A DNA stretch of 7,273 nucleotides from Bacteroidales bacterium. GTDB lineage: Bacteria; Bacteroidota; Bacteroidia; Bacteroidales; WCHB1-69. The position numbers were made by a program, and so were the translations under genes. Where the stretch lies: positions 1-7,273 of the forward strand of contig JAFZUH010000231.1 in NCBI GenBank assembly GCA_017618435.1, given 5' to 3'. The notes under the pieces are model-generated. The model was given only the letters and a program-made list of their open reading frames with translations, searched no databases and was not told where the DNA came from. Positions 1 to 6,614 of this stretch are shown in pieces (positions within the stretch are counted from its first letter, which is position 1; each line of letters starts with the position of its first letter).

Positions 1-502
1 CTATATTGCAATCAAAACTACCAAAGCCCTCATTGTTGAGGTTTGCGACAGCCTGCGATGTGGGGCAGAAAAGCACATTGCTCACGCGGTCGGTGAGGAT
101 GCGGTTTATCTCCTCGGGCATCTGCATGTTGAACGACCGCAAACCAGCCTCAACGTGAGCCAGACGGATATGCAACTTGCAGGCAGCCAAAGCCCCGGCA
201 AGTGTAGAGTCGGTGTCTCCGTAAACCAGCACCCAGTCCGGCTTTTCGTCCATCAGCACTGGCTCTATTTTTTCCAACATCTGTCCTGTCATAGCACCAT
301 GCGACAAACCATTGATATTGAGATTATAATTGGGGCGTGGTATTTCCATCTCCCCAAAGAACACATCGGACATATTGATGTCGTAATGCTGTCCAGTATG
401 AACTATGATTTCCTCCACACCATCGATTCCCGCTATGGCTCTGCTTATAACAGCAGCCTTTACAAACTGCGGTCTTGCACCTACAACTGTTACTATTTTC
501 AT
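1..502 (-). CDS. wecB: Non-hydrolysing UDP-N-acetylglucosamine 2-epimerase family protein (WecB/WbpI type), C-terminus cut off by window edge
   Basis: This family inverts C2 of a UDP-GlcNAc-type sugar to give the UDP-ManNAc-type sugar in the cytoplasm, supplying a precursor for polysaccharide assembly. The window holds the first 167 residues of a protein that is usually about 360-390 long. Visible motifs are VVGARPQFVKAA (6-17), HTGQHYD (35-41), YGDTDST (94-100), HVEAGLRS (116-123) and MPEEINR (128-134). R10, K15, D96, E118 and E131 line up with conserved active-site residues of E. coli WecB, from memory. The GARPQF and HTGQHYD...NMS wording resembles WbpI (which acts on UDP-GlcNAc3NAcA) more than E. 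coli WecB or FnlC, so the true substrate may be a uronic acid derivative; I cannot decide. The ATG overlaps the stop of the upstream glycosyltransferase gene (ATGA) and has an AAGGAG box 8 nt before it, which fixes the start. GC is about 50%, above most of the window. Confidence 0.93.
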   Translation of the reverse strand, partial: MKIVTVVGARPQFVKAAVISRAIAGIDGVEEIIVHTGQHYDINMSDVFFGEMEIPRPNYNLNINGLSHGAMTGQMLEKIEPVLMDEKPDWVLVYGDTDSTLAGALAACKLHIRLAHVEAGLRSFNMQMPEEINRILTDRVSNVLFCPTSQAVANLNNEGFGSFDCNI

Positions 503-1737
503 ATTTTTTTCTCCTTTGCAAGTGATTGCATTATTTCACTAAATTTCTTTGCCAAAACACTATAAGTATGATGTTTCATCACATAGTTTTGTCCATTTAT
601 ACCAAGTTGTTCCCGTTCTGCGGCAGGCATTTCCTTCAATTTCAATATGGCTTCTGCTATGGCTTGAGGATTTTCCGCCTCTACCGACAAACCGCAATTT
701 GCCTCTGCTACTGGGTCATTCCCTGCTTCAACAGCATGTACAATAGGTTTTCCACTCATCATATAATCAAAAATCTTATTGGGACTTATACCAAAACGAT
801 AAAGAGGATTTTTGTTCCAACCTATATACAAGACATCCATATCTCTCAAAAAAGAAGGAACAGCCATTTTGTGAATAGGACTCACAAAATACACATTTCT
901 AATATTTTCATTTTCAACTCGCTGTTGAAGTTGTTTTTTTTCTGTTCCATCTCCAACCAAAACAAAGGCAATATTACTATTAATCAGTCGTTTCGCCGTA
1001 TCAAGTAATACATTCAATCCATTAGACAAAGCATGTCCGCCGACATAACCCACTATAAACCTATTTTCCGCTTTCAGTTTTGCAATAAGTTGCCCACATT
1101 CCTCGGGCAAATCTTCAACATTCTGCCAATCATCCTCCACAATACCGTTTGGCACATGGAAGAAACGGTTTTCGGGCAAGCCGTGAGCCGTGCAGTGTTC
1201 CTTGGCTTTGGGCAGTATGGAGACAACCGCATCGCAATGTTTGTAGGCATAATTTTCCGCCATCTGCATCAAAACAATGAAGGGATGACGTTTGGACATG
1301 CCCCCCAACTCCATAGGAGAAAGCGGCCAAAGGTCGTGGATTTCATAAATGTATTTCCCCCCGCTTTTGCAGGCAATTCTGCGTGCAGGATAATTGTCCA
1401 AAGGATATGTAGATGAGGCAATCACCACGTCTGGACTAACCTTTGCAGCGATTTTTCCTGCACGGAACCATAATTTTGCAGTAAGAACAAACATTGACAA
1501 TAAGCGTTTCACTCCATTGCCATGATAAACAGGGGTTTTTACCCACAAATAATCTACCCCATTTATGGTTTGCCTACCCTCTTGATCCGGCTGTTTTTTG
1601 CGAAGATGGGAATAAGTGCCACCCACAATAAGCACTTTATGCCCGAGTTTCTGCCATTCACGTGCCAAATAGTAAGGGCGGAACTCCATGCCCATTTCCG
1701 GACTGCCTGCGTAGTGATTGATTATGAGAATGTTCAT
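499..1737 (-). CDS. Glycosyltransferase family 4 protein, WbuB-like subfamily
   Basis: Likely a cytoplasmic or peripheral-membrane, retaining glycosyltransferase that adds one sugar to the lipid-linked repeat unit. The 412 residues fit a GT-B enzyme. The N-terminal acceptor domain opens with MNILIINHYAGSPEMGMEFR (1-20), has a short hydrophobic stretch near 78-90 and carries EIHDLWPLSP (132-141). The C-terminal donor domain contains YVGG (231-234), FVLVGDG (258-264) and FGISPNKIFDYMMSGKP (315-331). The NHY..P...G start and the GISPNK.FDYM block are typical of the subfamily that includes E. coli WbuB, an L-FucNAc transferase. The sugar here is not determined, because no L-FucNAc synthesis genes are visible. 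At the usual E-x7-E position it reads G316-x7-D324. The ATG overlaps the stop of the preceding GT gene by 4 nt (ATGA) without an obvious Shine-Dalgarno. GC is uneven, about 33% over 720-1020 against about 48% over 1081-1380. Confidence 0.92.
   Translation of the reverse strand: MNILIINHYAGSPEMGMEFRPYYLAREWQKLGHKVLIVGGTYSHLRKKQPDQEGRQTINGVDYLWVKTPVYHGNGVKRLLSMFVLTAKLWFRAGKIAAKVSPDVVIASSTYPLDNYPARRIACKSGGKYIYEIHDLWPLSPMELGGMSKRHPFIVLMQMAENYAYKHCDAVVSILPKAKEHCTAHGLPENRFFHVPNGIVEDDWQNVEDLPEECGQLIAKLKAENRFIVGYVGGHALSNGLNVLLDTAKRLINSNIAFVLVGDGTEKKQLQQRVENENIRNVYFVSPIHKMAVPSFLRDMDVLYIGWNKNPLYRFGISPNKIFDYMMSGKPIVHAVEAGNDPVAEANCGLSVEAENPQAIAEAILKLKEMPAAEREQLGINGQNYVMKHHTYSVLAKKFSEIMQSLAKEKKI
511..516 (-). 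promoter_or_regulatory. Shine-Dalgarno site of the 2-epimerase gene
   Basis: AAGGAG on the minus strand lies 8 nt before the epimerase ATG. The spacer is A-rich, with a run of seven A. The site falls inside the last codons of the upstream glycosyltransferase gene (Ala-Lys-Glu-Lys-Lys-Ile-stop), so it can support coupled re-initiation at the ATGA overlap. It is one of only two clear Shine-Dalgarno sequences in the window. Confidence 0.6.
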
Positions 1738-2768
1738 ACTAATAAAATTTTATCATAAATGGCAATGAATTTTGCCCTATTCGCTTCTTTAGTGGCATTG
1801 GCAAATACAATTTCCTTATTTTTCCCGACTAACTTACAAGTATCCAAGTCTGTAAGTTCAGACAAGAAATCATCATTGACATTCTCCACAACAATACCGT
1901 TTTCACCATTGGAAACCCATTCCCTGTTTGCAGGCAAATCGGAAACTACCGGAATGCACTCCATAGCCATCGCCTCAAATAGACTAATTGCAGTTGCATC
2001 GCTTTCCGGAATTGATACCCAATATTTTGCAAGAGCATAATAATGGAAATTTTGCTCTTGATTCAACCAACCGACAAACTGCACATTATTTTCTACGGAC
2101 AAACTTTTGACCAACTGCTTGAGGTTTTCGGTTTCGCTCCCTGTGGCCGCTATTACCAATTTCCAATGCGGATTTTTTTTCAAAAAACGGCTGAAGGCAA
2201 CAATAATGGCATCTATTCTATACAACTTTTCATGCAAACGGTTGGAATAAATAATATCTTGTTTGCAAATATTGATTTCAGGTAGGTTTATTCCAAAGTT
2301 AGCGATAGTGATATTCAGTTTGCGTTCTGCAATTTGCTCCATTTGCTCTGCCATATATTTGGAATCTGAAGTAAAATAGGGTACATTCCGCAATACGTAT
2401 CTGACAATCTGCTTGAAAACCCAATTTTTGTGAGGAATGACAAGTATATCACTGCCCCACGCCGTAGCCACCACGGGTATTTTGAGACTTTTGTTTACCC
2501 AAACGGCAAAAAACAGGGCTTTGTTTATCTGCTGTCCGTGAATGATAGTCGGACGATATTCCCGAATAATACGCTTGGTTTGCCAAAAGGCTTTCAGCAT
2601 TTTGTGCGGACTCGGAGAATAGTCCAATACTTTTAACGGCAATCCCTCACACGCACCTCCGCTTTTGTCAGTCAGCAGCAATATATCATCAAAATAATCT
2701 TTTACCAACTGAAAATAGTTGTATGTATGAATACAATTGTTTCCCAAAAGCAATAGTTTACGTTTCAT
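1734..2768 (-). CDS. Glycosyltransferase family 4 protein, D-x7-E variant
   Basis: Predicted retaining GT-B glycosyltransferase acting on the growing repeat unit at the cytoplasmic face of the inner membrane. It has 344 residues, slightly short for GT4. The N-terminus is LLLLGNNCIHTYNYF (5-19), lacking the classic glycine-rich loop after strand 1. It continues with IIHGQQ (75-80), TAWGSDILV (102-110), FTSDSKYM (132-139) and NFGIN (157-161), then the donor domain with AFSRFLKKNPHWKLVIAATG (191-210) and FVGWL (231-235). The catalytic-region motif SDATAISLFEAMAMECIPVVSD (256-277) gives D257-x7-E265 instead of E-x7-E. The WGSD block is shared with the upstream GT4 gene, so the two are related. 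A 50-nt AT-rich gap separates it from that gene, the only gap in the operon, and I see no clear Shine-Dalgarno before its ATG. The stop overlaps the next gene's start. Donor and acceptor are unknown. Confidence 0.9.
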   Translation of the reverse strand: MKRKLLLLGNNCIHTYNYFQLVKDYFDDILLLTDKSGGACEGLPLKVLDYSPSPHKMLKAFWQTKRIIREYRPTIIHGQQINKALFFAVWVNKSLKIPVVATAWGSDILVIPHKNWVFKQIVRYVLRNVPYFTSDSKYMAEQMEQIAERKLNITIANFGINLPEINICKQDIIYSNRLHEKLYRIDAIIVAFSRFLKKNPHWKLVIAATGSETENLKQLVKSLSVENNVQFVGWLNQEQNFHYYALAKYWVSIPESDATAISLFEAMAMECIPVVSDLPANREWVSNGENGIVVENVNDDFLSELTDLDTCKLVGKNKEIVFANATKEANRAKFIAIYDKILLV

Positions 2769-2818
2769 TATCTCTTTATTTTTACTATTTTACAACAAGC
2801 AATCATTTTTCATTGTTT
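2769..2818 (-). other. 50-nt AT-rich intergenic gap, the only one in the window
   Basis: This is the only non-overlapping junction between genes here. Read on the minus strand it is strongly AT-rich. It has a weak 5-bp inverted repeat (AACAA/TTGTT, loop about 15 nt), no T-tract terminator and no match to the Bacteroides -7 consensus TAnnTTTG. A chance mini-ORF of seven codons (MKNDCLL) fits inside. I read it as a spacer or insertion scar between gene modules and do not call a promoter. Confidence 0.4.
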
Positions 2819-3925
2819 TTATTTATTATCAATCAGCCTTTTATAATGCTCAAGCATAGTTTTCACGTTTTCGTTCCATTCAAACATACGCTGCACACGT
2901 TCCCGCCCTGCGGTTCCCATTGTTTTACGCAAATCAGGATTATCAATAAACTTCTGAATAGCAGTTGCAGTGGCTTCTACATCTCTTTTGGGGACAATAA
3001 ATCCGGTAACATTGTCTTCCACAACCTCTGTAAAACCGTCAGCATCAGAAACTACCACTGGACATTCACAAGCCATAGCCTCCACAGCCACCACGCCAAA
3101 ACTTTCTTTATTGGACAGAAAAGCCGCCACATCAAAACTATTATAATAGTTAGGTAAATCACTTTGAGGAACCCGACCGACAAAAATTACCTTATCGTCT
3201 ATTTTCAGTCTTTCTGCAAGTGCTTTCAATGAAGCATATTGCGAACCATCACCGACAATCTTTAACACCATTGCCTTTGATGGATTGTTGTCTGAAACAA
3301 TTTTAAATGCCCTAATAAGTGTATCTATTCCATAAATCGGTTCCAGCGATTTAACATTTCCAACAACAAAAGCATCATTCCTCGTAATAGTTGCAGGGCA
3401 AAAAAATGAAGTCTCCACACCAAAGGGTGTTATTTCAATAGTTTTAGAAGTATATTTATTTGTTTCCTTTACCATTGCCAAACTGGTGGATAATATCATA
3501 TCGGCTTTGCTTAACTTATAACGCAAGGCTTGTTTTGACAAAAAAGACAATTGAGGGTCGCCGTAAACATCACTTCCCCAAACTGATAATACAAAAGGAT
3601 GAAATCCTGACAAGGATGCAATTGTACCATAATCCACAGCATAATGAGCATGAACTATGTCAGGATGAAACTCTTTGATTAACTGTTTGACATATTTTAC
3701 AACAAAAAACACCTCAAAACGTTGTAAAATTCTATTTTTTAAAGAAGTCCCACTATGTCGATACACATATTTTTTTACAATTACGTTGTCAAATAAATTG
3801 AAAAAATCTTTATTATAACTACTTGATAACGTAAAAAGCATTATCGTATATCCTCGTTCAGCAAGTGCCTTTACCCAACGCTGGGTGTGGACACTTTCCG
3901 CATTTGACAACATTAGTATTTTCAT
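2819..3925 (-). CDS. Glycosyltransferase family 4 protein with canonical E-x7-E motif
   Basis: Predicted retaining GT-B glycosyltransferase of the repeat-unit assembly line. It has 368 residues from the ATG. The acceptor domain starts KILMLSNAESVHTQRWVKAL, followed by DIVHAHYAVDYG and LSVWGSDVYGDP (about 113-124). The donor domain has TPFGVE (166-171), VGNVKSLEPIYGID, LKIVGDG (221-227), VIFVGRVP and ESFGVVAVEAMACECPVVVSD, with E274 and E282 forming E-x7-E. A GTG two codons earlier (3931) is in frame. I prefer the ATG because AGGGGGAG lies 5 nt before it and overlaps the GTG, and because the ATG forms the same ATGA overlap with the upstream stop as other junctions here. The stretch 3721-3840, encoding about residues 29-68, is very AT-rich (22-25% GC). 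Of the four transferases this is the most conventional; its sugar cannot be predicted. Confidence 0.93.
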   Translation of the reverse strand: MKILMLSNAESVHTQRWVKALAERGYTIMLFTLSSSYNKDFFNLFDNVIVKKYVYRHSGTSLKNRILQRFEVFFVVKYVKQLIKEFHPDIVHAHYAVDYGTIASLSGFHPFVLSVWGSDVYGDPQLSFLSKQALRYKLSKADMILSTSLAMVKETNKYTSKTIEITPFGVETSFFCPATITRNDAFVVGNVKSLEPIYGIDTLIRAFKIVSDNNPSKAMVLKIVGDGSQYASLKALAERLKIDDKVIFVGRVPQSDLPNYYNSFDVAAFLSNKESFGVVAVEAMACECPVVVSDADGFTEVVEDNVTGFIVPKRDVEATATAIQKFIDNPDLRKTMGTAGRERVQRMFEWNENVKTMLEHYKRLIDNK

Positions 3926-5184
3926 AAACACTCCCCCTCTCTCAAATAAAAATTCTCAAAAATCAATTTGTTTAGAATTTCCACTTGTTCTTTGCGATGG
4001 TGTTTTTTTATAATATCCTCGTTCATAGGAAGTTTTTCGTCTTTCTGCCACATATTGTACAGCTTTTCAATAGCAGAAGCAATTGATTGTACATCATCAA
4101 AATCAGCCACTACTCCGGCGTTGCATTCCCGAATCAAATCCGCTGCCACATCATCAGGGTCTACCACTGCCAATATCGGCTTACGGCAACCTAAATATTC
4201 AAACAATTTGCCCGAATAAACGCCTTTACGATTCTGTTTGGGCAATATCAGCAACAAGCAATCGGAGTTTTGCATTTCAATCAGAGCGTCCTCATGCGGT
4301 ATCTTGGCACCAGAAAACACAACGCACGTCAAATCATGTGGAACAACAACACTATGGCCGACCCCAATAAGATTTACCTTTAATCGGGCATTGGGATTTT
4401 TTGACAAAAAACACTGCAAAGCCTTGAAAAAAGTGTAAGGTTTTATATTTGAATAAAATGTACCTGCATACATTATGGTAAACACATCATTTTTATATTC
4501 TGTATCCACATAATCAAAGTCATATCCATTCCTTACTTCTGCAAATAAGGGACAATGCAAAGCATTTGCAGGGACATTCCTTTTAAAACCTTCCAAAATA
4601 GGTTGTGAAACCGTTGTTACTGCATCGGCATACAAAAGCATCTGTCGTTCCGCCTTGGCATATAATTTTCGCAAACCTTTTGTTACAGAAGGATTTTGGG
4701 TAATCTCATCTCTGCAATCAGCCACCCAAAAGAAAGAACAGCCTTGTTTTTTCAAGGCAATCGCCACCAGATGCGGTTCTATTGGCTCATAACTACTAAT
4801 AATTGTAGTATCTGGACCATATTTTTCCAATAAAGACCGCACTTGTTTTTCAGCACGGTGTTGCCAATTACGGTACTCCCTTTTCACAAAAAATGCCAAC
4901 AACACATTGTACAAAGCCTTTAATTTGTGAAAAACAAAACAAACCTGCCTATCAAATTTCGCACGTTTCAACAAGGCTTTATTGGGCAGACGATGAACGC
5001 TTACCCCGTCAATGGCAATGTCTTTCTCCATTTTTTCATCAGACTGCAATGATACCACATCAACGTCAAACTTTGTCTTATCGATGTATTTCGCAAATGC
5101 CAGCATCCTATTCACGGCAATCGAATGTCGCGGAGGATACCATGTGGTCAAAAGTATAATATGATGTTTTTTCATATTGCTCAT
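3922..5184 (-). CDS. Glycosyltransferase, GT4-like (GT-B fold), divergent
   Basis: Probable glycosyltransferase of the same assembly line, 420 residues. The N-terminal domain begins IILLTTWYPPRHSIAVNRML (9-28), typical of GT4-like acceptor domains whose first loop reads YPP...a.r. Next come VSLQSD (44-49), SYEPIEPHLVAIAL (131-144), WVADCRDE (153-160) and AVTTVSQPILEGF (188-200). The donor domain starts with NGYDFDY (219-225), FTIMYAGTFYSNIKP (235-249), then LNLIG-type strand NLIGVG (271-276) and GVYSGKLFEYLGCRKPILAV (321-340). E329 is the conserved second acidic residue, while the first position is G321, so the E-x7-E pair is incomplete, as in other GKLFEYL-type enzymes. It begins at an ATGA overlap with the flippase stop. 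A second ATG three codons in (MKKHHII) is a possible start, and neither has a strong Shine-Dalgarno. Substrate unknown. Confidence 0.88.
   Translation of the reverse strand: MSNMKKHHIILLTTWYPPRHSIAVNRMLAFAKYIDKTKFDVDVVSLQSDEKMEKDIAIDGVSVHRLPNKALLKRAKFDRQVCFVFHKLKALYNVLLAFFVKREYRNWQHRAEKQVRSLLEKYGPDTTIISSYEPIEPHLVAIALKKQGCSFFWVADCRDEITQNPSVTKGLRKLYAKAERQMLLYADAVTTVSQPILEGFKRNVPANALHCPLFAEVRNGYDFDYVDTEYKNDVFTIMYAGTFYSNIKPYTFFKALQCFLSKNPNARLKVNLIGVGHSVVVPHDLTCVVFSGAKIPHEDALIEMQNSDCLLLILPKQNRKGVYSGKLFEYLGCRKPILAVVDPDDVAADLIRECNAGVVADFDDVQSIASAIEKLYNMWQKDEKLPMNEDIIKKHHRKEQVEILNKLIFENFYLREGECL
3931..3938 (-). promoter_or_regulatory. Shine-Dalgarno-like site deciding the start of the canonical GT4 gene
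   Basis: AGGGGGAG on the minus strand stands 5 nt before the ATG at 3925. It lies within the C-terminal codons of the upstream gene (Arg-Glu-Gly-Glu-Cys-Leu-stop). It overlaps the alternative GTG start at 3931, which could not use it, so it favours the ATG. Confidence 0.55.
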
Positions 5185-6614
5185 CTTGATAATAACATAT
5201 TTTTCAACTTAATAACATATTGTCTGTCTATCAGCCAATACAACAGCAATACCAATAGTCCGTACAGACACAGCACTCCTGCCTGAAAATAAATATTGTC
5301 GGATATTGCTGTAAGCAACCACACAGGAATACCGGCCAGTAGGGAAACCATAGTTGCCAGTCCGCACGATTTCAAATAGTTTTTCAGTGGAATGAATGCG
5401 ATACTGTAAACCATCATACGCCAATATAGGAATAGGAACCCGAAAGCGATGACGGATTGTGTAATTGCTACGGCATAAATGCTGAACTGCCCTGCAATGA
5501 AAATCGCGGTAGTCATAACAGCAATACGCACTATTGTCCAGTAAAAACTCAAGTCTGTACGTCCCTTTGCCACCATAAGTATGCCAGCGGGATTGCCTAC
5601 CGAGTTGAACATGCCCCAAAAAGAAAGTATCTTTATAAACACTGCAACGCCCATCTTTTCACTGCCATAAAGCAAGAGTGCAAGCGGGTCGGCAAAAACA
5701 AAAAAGCCTATAAATATCGGAAAATTAAATACCGAAAGCAGTTTCAAAACATCTACATATTTTTCCTGTATCATCGCAAGATTATCCTGAAATTTGGCGA
5801 AAGCGGGTGTGGCGACACTGGTAACAATCGAATTGATAATTTGTATAGGCTTTATCACCAATTCTTTAGCAAGATTATAAAGTCCCAACAATTCCATACC
5901 GAAAAAACGCCCAATCAGAAAGATGTCAATTTTATTGGAAATATAATCCAACACTTGTGCCCCCACTTGGTAACCTCCGATTTTTAACAAATCGAATATT
6001 TCCCTAATATTACAATGGAAAGCAATAGGATAGGTTTTAATACCTGAAAACCAATAAATGCCCTGTGTTACAAAAGATTGCAACAAATAGCCAAAAACAA
6101 GACTATATACTCCAAAACCATTTGCAGCCATAAGTATAGTCAGTACGGTACCCAAAACCAAACCCAACATATCTACAATGGCAATGAATTTAAATTCCAA
6201 TTGTTTTGTTTTAAAGGTGAAGAACATTCGCCCAAAAGCATTGATAATTAGTTGCAAACCCATAATAGGAATGACGGAAACCAATATCTTTTCATTGTAA
6301 TATGCAGCAAACAATGGCGAAGAAAGTGCCACAATGGCATACAAAACAACACTCAGCAGCAGATTTACCCAAAAAACGGATGAATATTCTTTACGGGTGA
6401 TGTTTTGTTTGTGCACAAGCCCTACGGCAAAACCGAGGTCGGCAAATATTTCCGTAAATCCCAACACCATAAAGACAATGGCGATGATACCGAAATCCGA
6501 CTTGGAAAGCAAACGGGCAAGTATCATCAATTTGAATATCTGCATCGAAGAATTGGCAATTTTCGACACCGTCATCCACTTGGCTCCCGATATGGTTTTG
6601 TCCTTTAACTGCAT
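5181..6614 (-). CDS. wzx: Wzx-type polysaccharide repeat-unit flippase, WzxC-like (Polysacc_synt_3 / MOP superfamily)
   Basis: Integral inner-membrane transporter that flips the undecaprenyl-linked oligosaccharide repeat to the periplasmic face. The 477 residues contain about 12-13 hydrophobic segments, for example near 12-34, 42-64, 79-100, 111-130, 143-164, 167-188, 295-316, 360-378, 381-400, 418-437 and 443-462. Motifs shared with the E. coli colanic acid exporter WzxC, from memory, are TISGAKW (7-13), a DFG..-type loop (40-43), GLYNLAK (244-250), TPAFAKFQD (269-277), KLLSVFNFP (291-299), SVGNPAG (338-344) and AKGRTDLSF (349-357). The gene sits directly after the polymerase gene, overlapping its end by 10 nt, and ends in an ATGA overlap with the next transferase, so it is in the same operon. 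No strong Shine-Dalgarno precedes the ATG. Flippases of this family tend to match their repeat unit, but which sugar is recognised cannot be read here. Confidence 0.95.
   Translation of the reverse strand: MQLKDKTISGAKWMTVSKIANSSMQIFKLMILARLLSKSDFGIIAIVFMVLGFTEIFADLGFAVGLVHKQNITRKEYSSVFWVNLLLSVVLYAIVALSSPLFAAYYNEKILVSVIPIMGLQLIINAFGRMFFTFKTKQLEFKFIAIVDMLGLVLGTVLTILMAANGFGVYSLVFGYLLQSFVTQGIYWFSGIKTYPIAFHCNIREIFDLLKIGGYQVGAQVLDYISNKIDIFLIGRFFGMELLGLYNLAKELVIKPIQIINSIVTSVATPAFAKFQDNLAMIQEKYVDVLKLLSVFNFPIFIGFFVFADPLALLLYGSEKMGVAVFIKILSFWGMFNSVGNPAGILMVAKGRTDLSFYWTIVRIAVMTTAIFIAGQFSIYAVAITQSVIAFGFLFLYWRMMVYSIAFIPLKNYLKSCGLATMVSLLAGIPVWLLTAISDNIYFQAGVLCLYGLLVLLLYWLIDRQYVIKLKNMLLSR

Noticed and set aside
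324..521. Open frame overlapping the start of the epimerase gene on the same strand
   Set aside because: The sequence is Cys-, Arg- and Lys-rich with no family resemblance, and it sits one frame off the clear WecB/WbpI reading that begins at the ATG at 502.
934..941. Run of eight A (coding strand) followed by C in the WbuB-like gene, considered as a slippery frameshift or phase-variation site
   Set aside because: The reading frame is GAA AAA AAA CAA, so the A AAA AAC heptamer is not in the required phase. The gene is intact and a run of eight is short for phase variation.
155..1758. Several plus-strand open frames up to 160 codons opposite the epimerase and WbuB-like genes
   Set aside because: They have low-complexity or unnatural composition with no motifs, and they lie antisense to genes with strong motif support.
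2790..2813. Seven-codon mini-ORF (MKNDCLL) in the intergenic gap, considered as a leader peptide
   Set aside because: It has no ribosome-binding site and no attenuator-like hairpins, and an ORF this short is expected by chance in 50 nt of AT-rich DNA.
2769..2818. Internal promoter or terminator in the intergenic gap
   Set aside because: There is no TAnnTTTG -7 box with a -33 TTTG at proper spacing. The only inverted repeat has a 5-bp stem and a loop of about 15 nt, with no T-tract after it.
5457..5987. A 176-codon plus-strand frame opposite the flippase gene
   Set aside because: It is antisense to well-supported flippase motifs, is rich in Cys, His, Tyr and Lys in a shadow-like way, and shows no recognisable domain.
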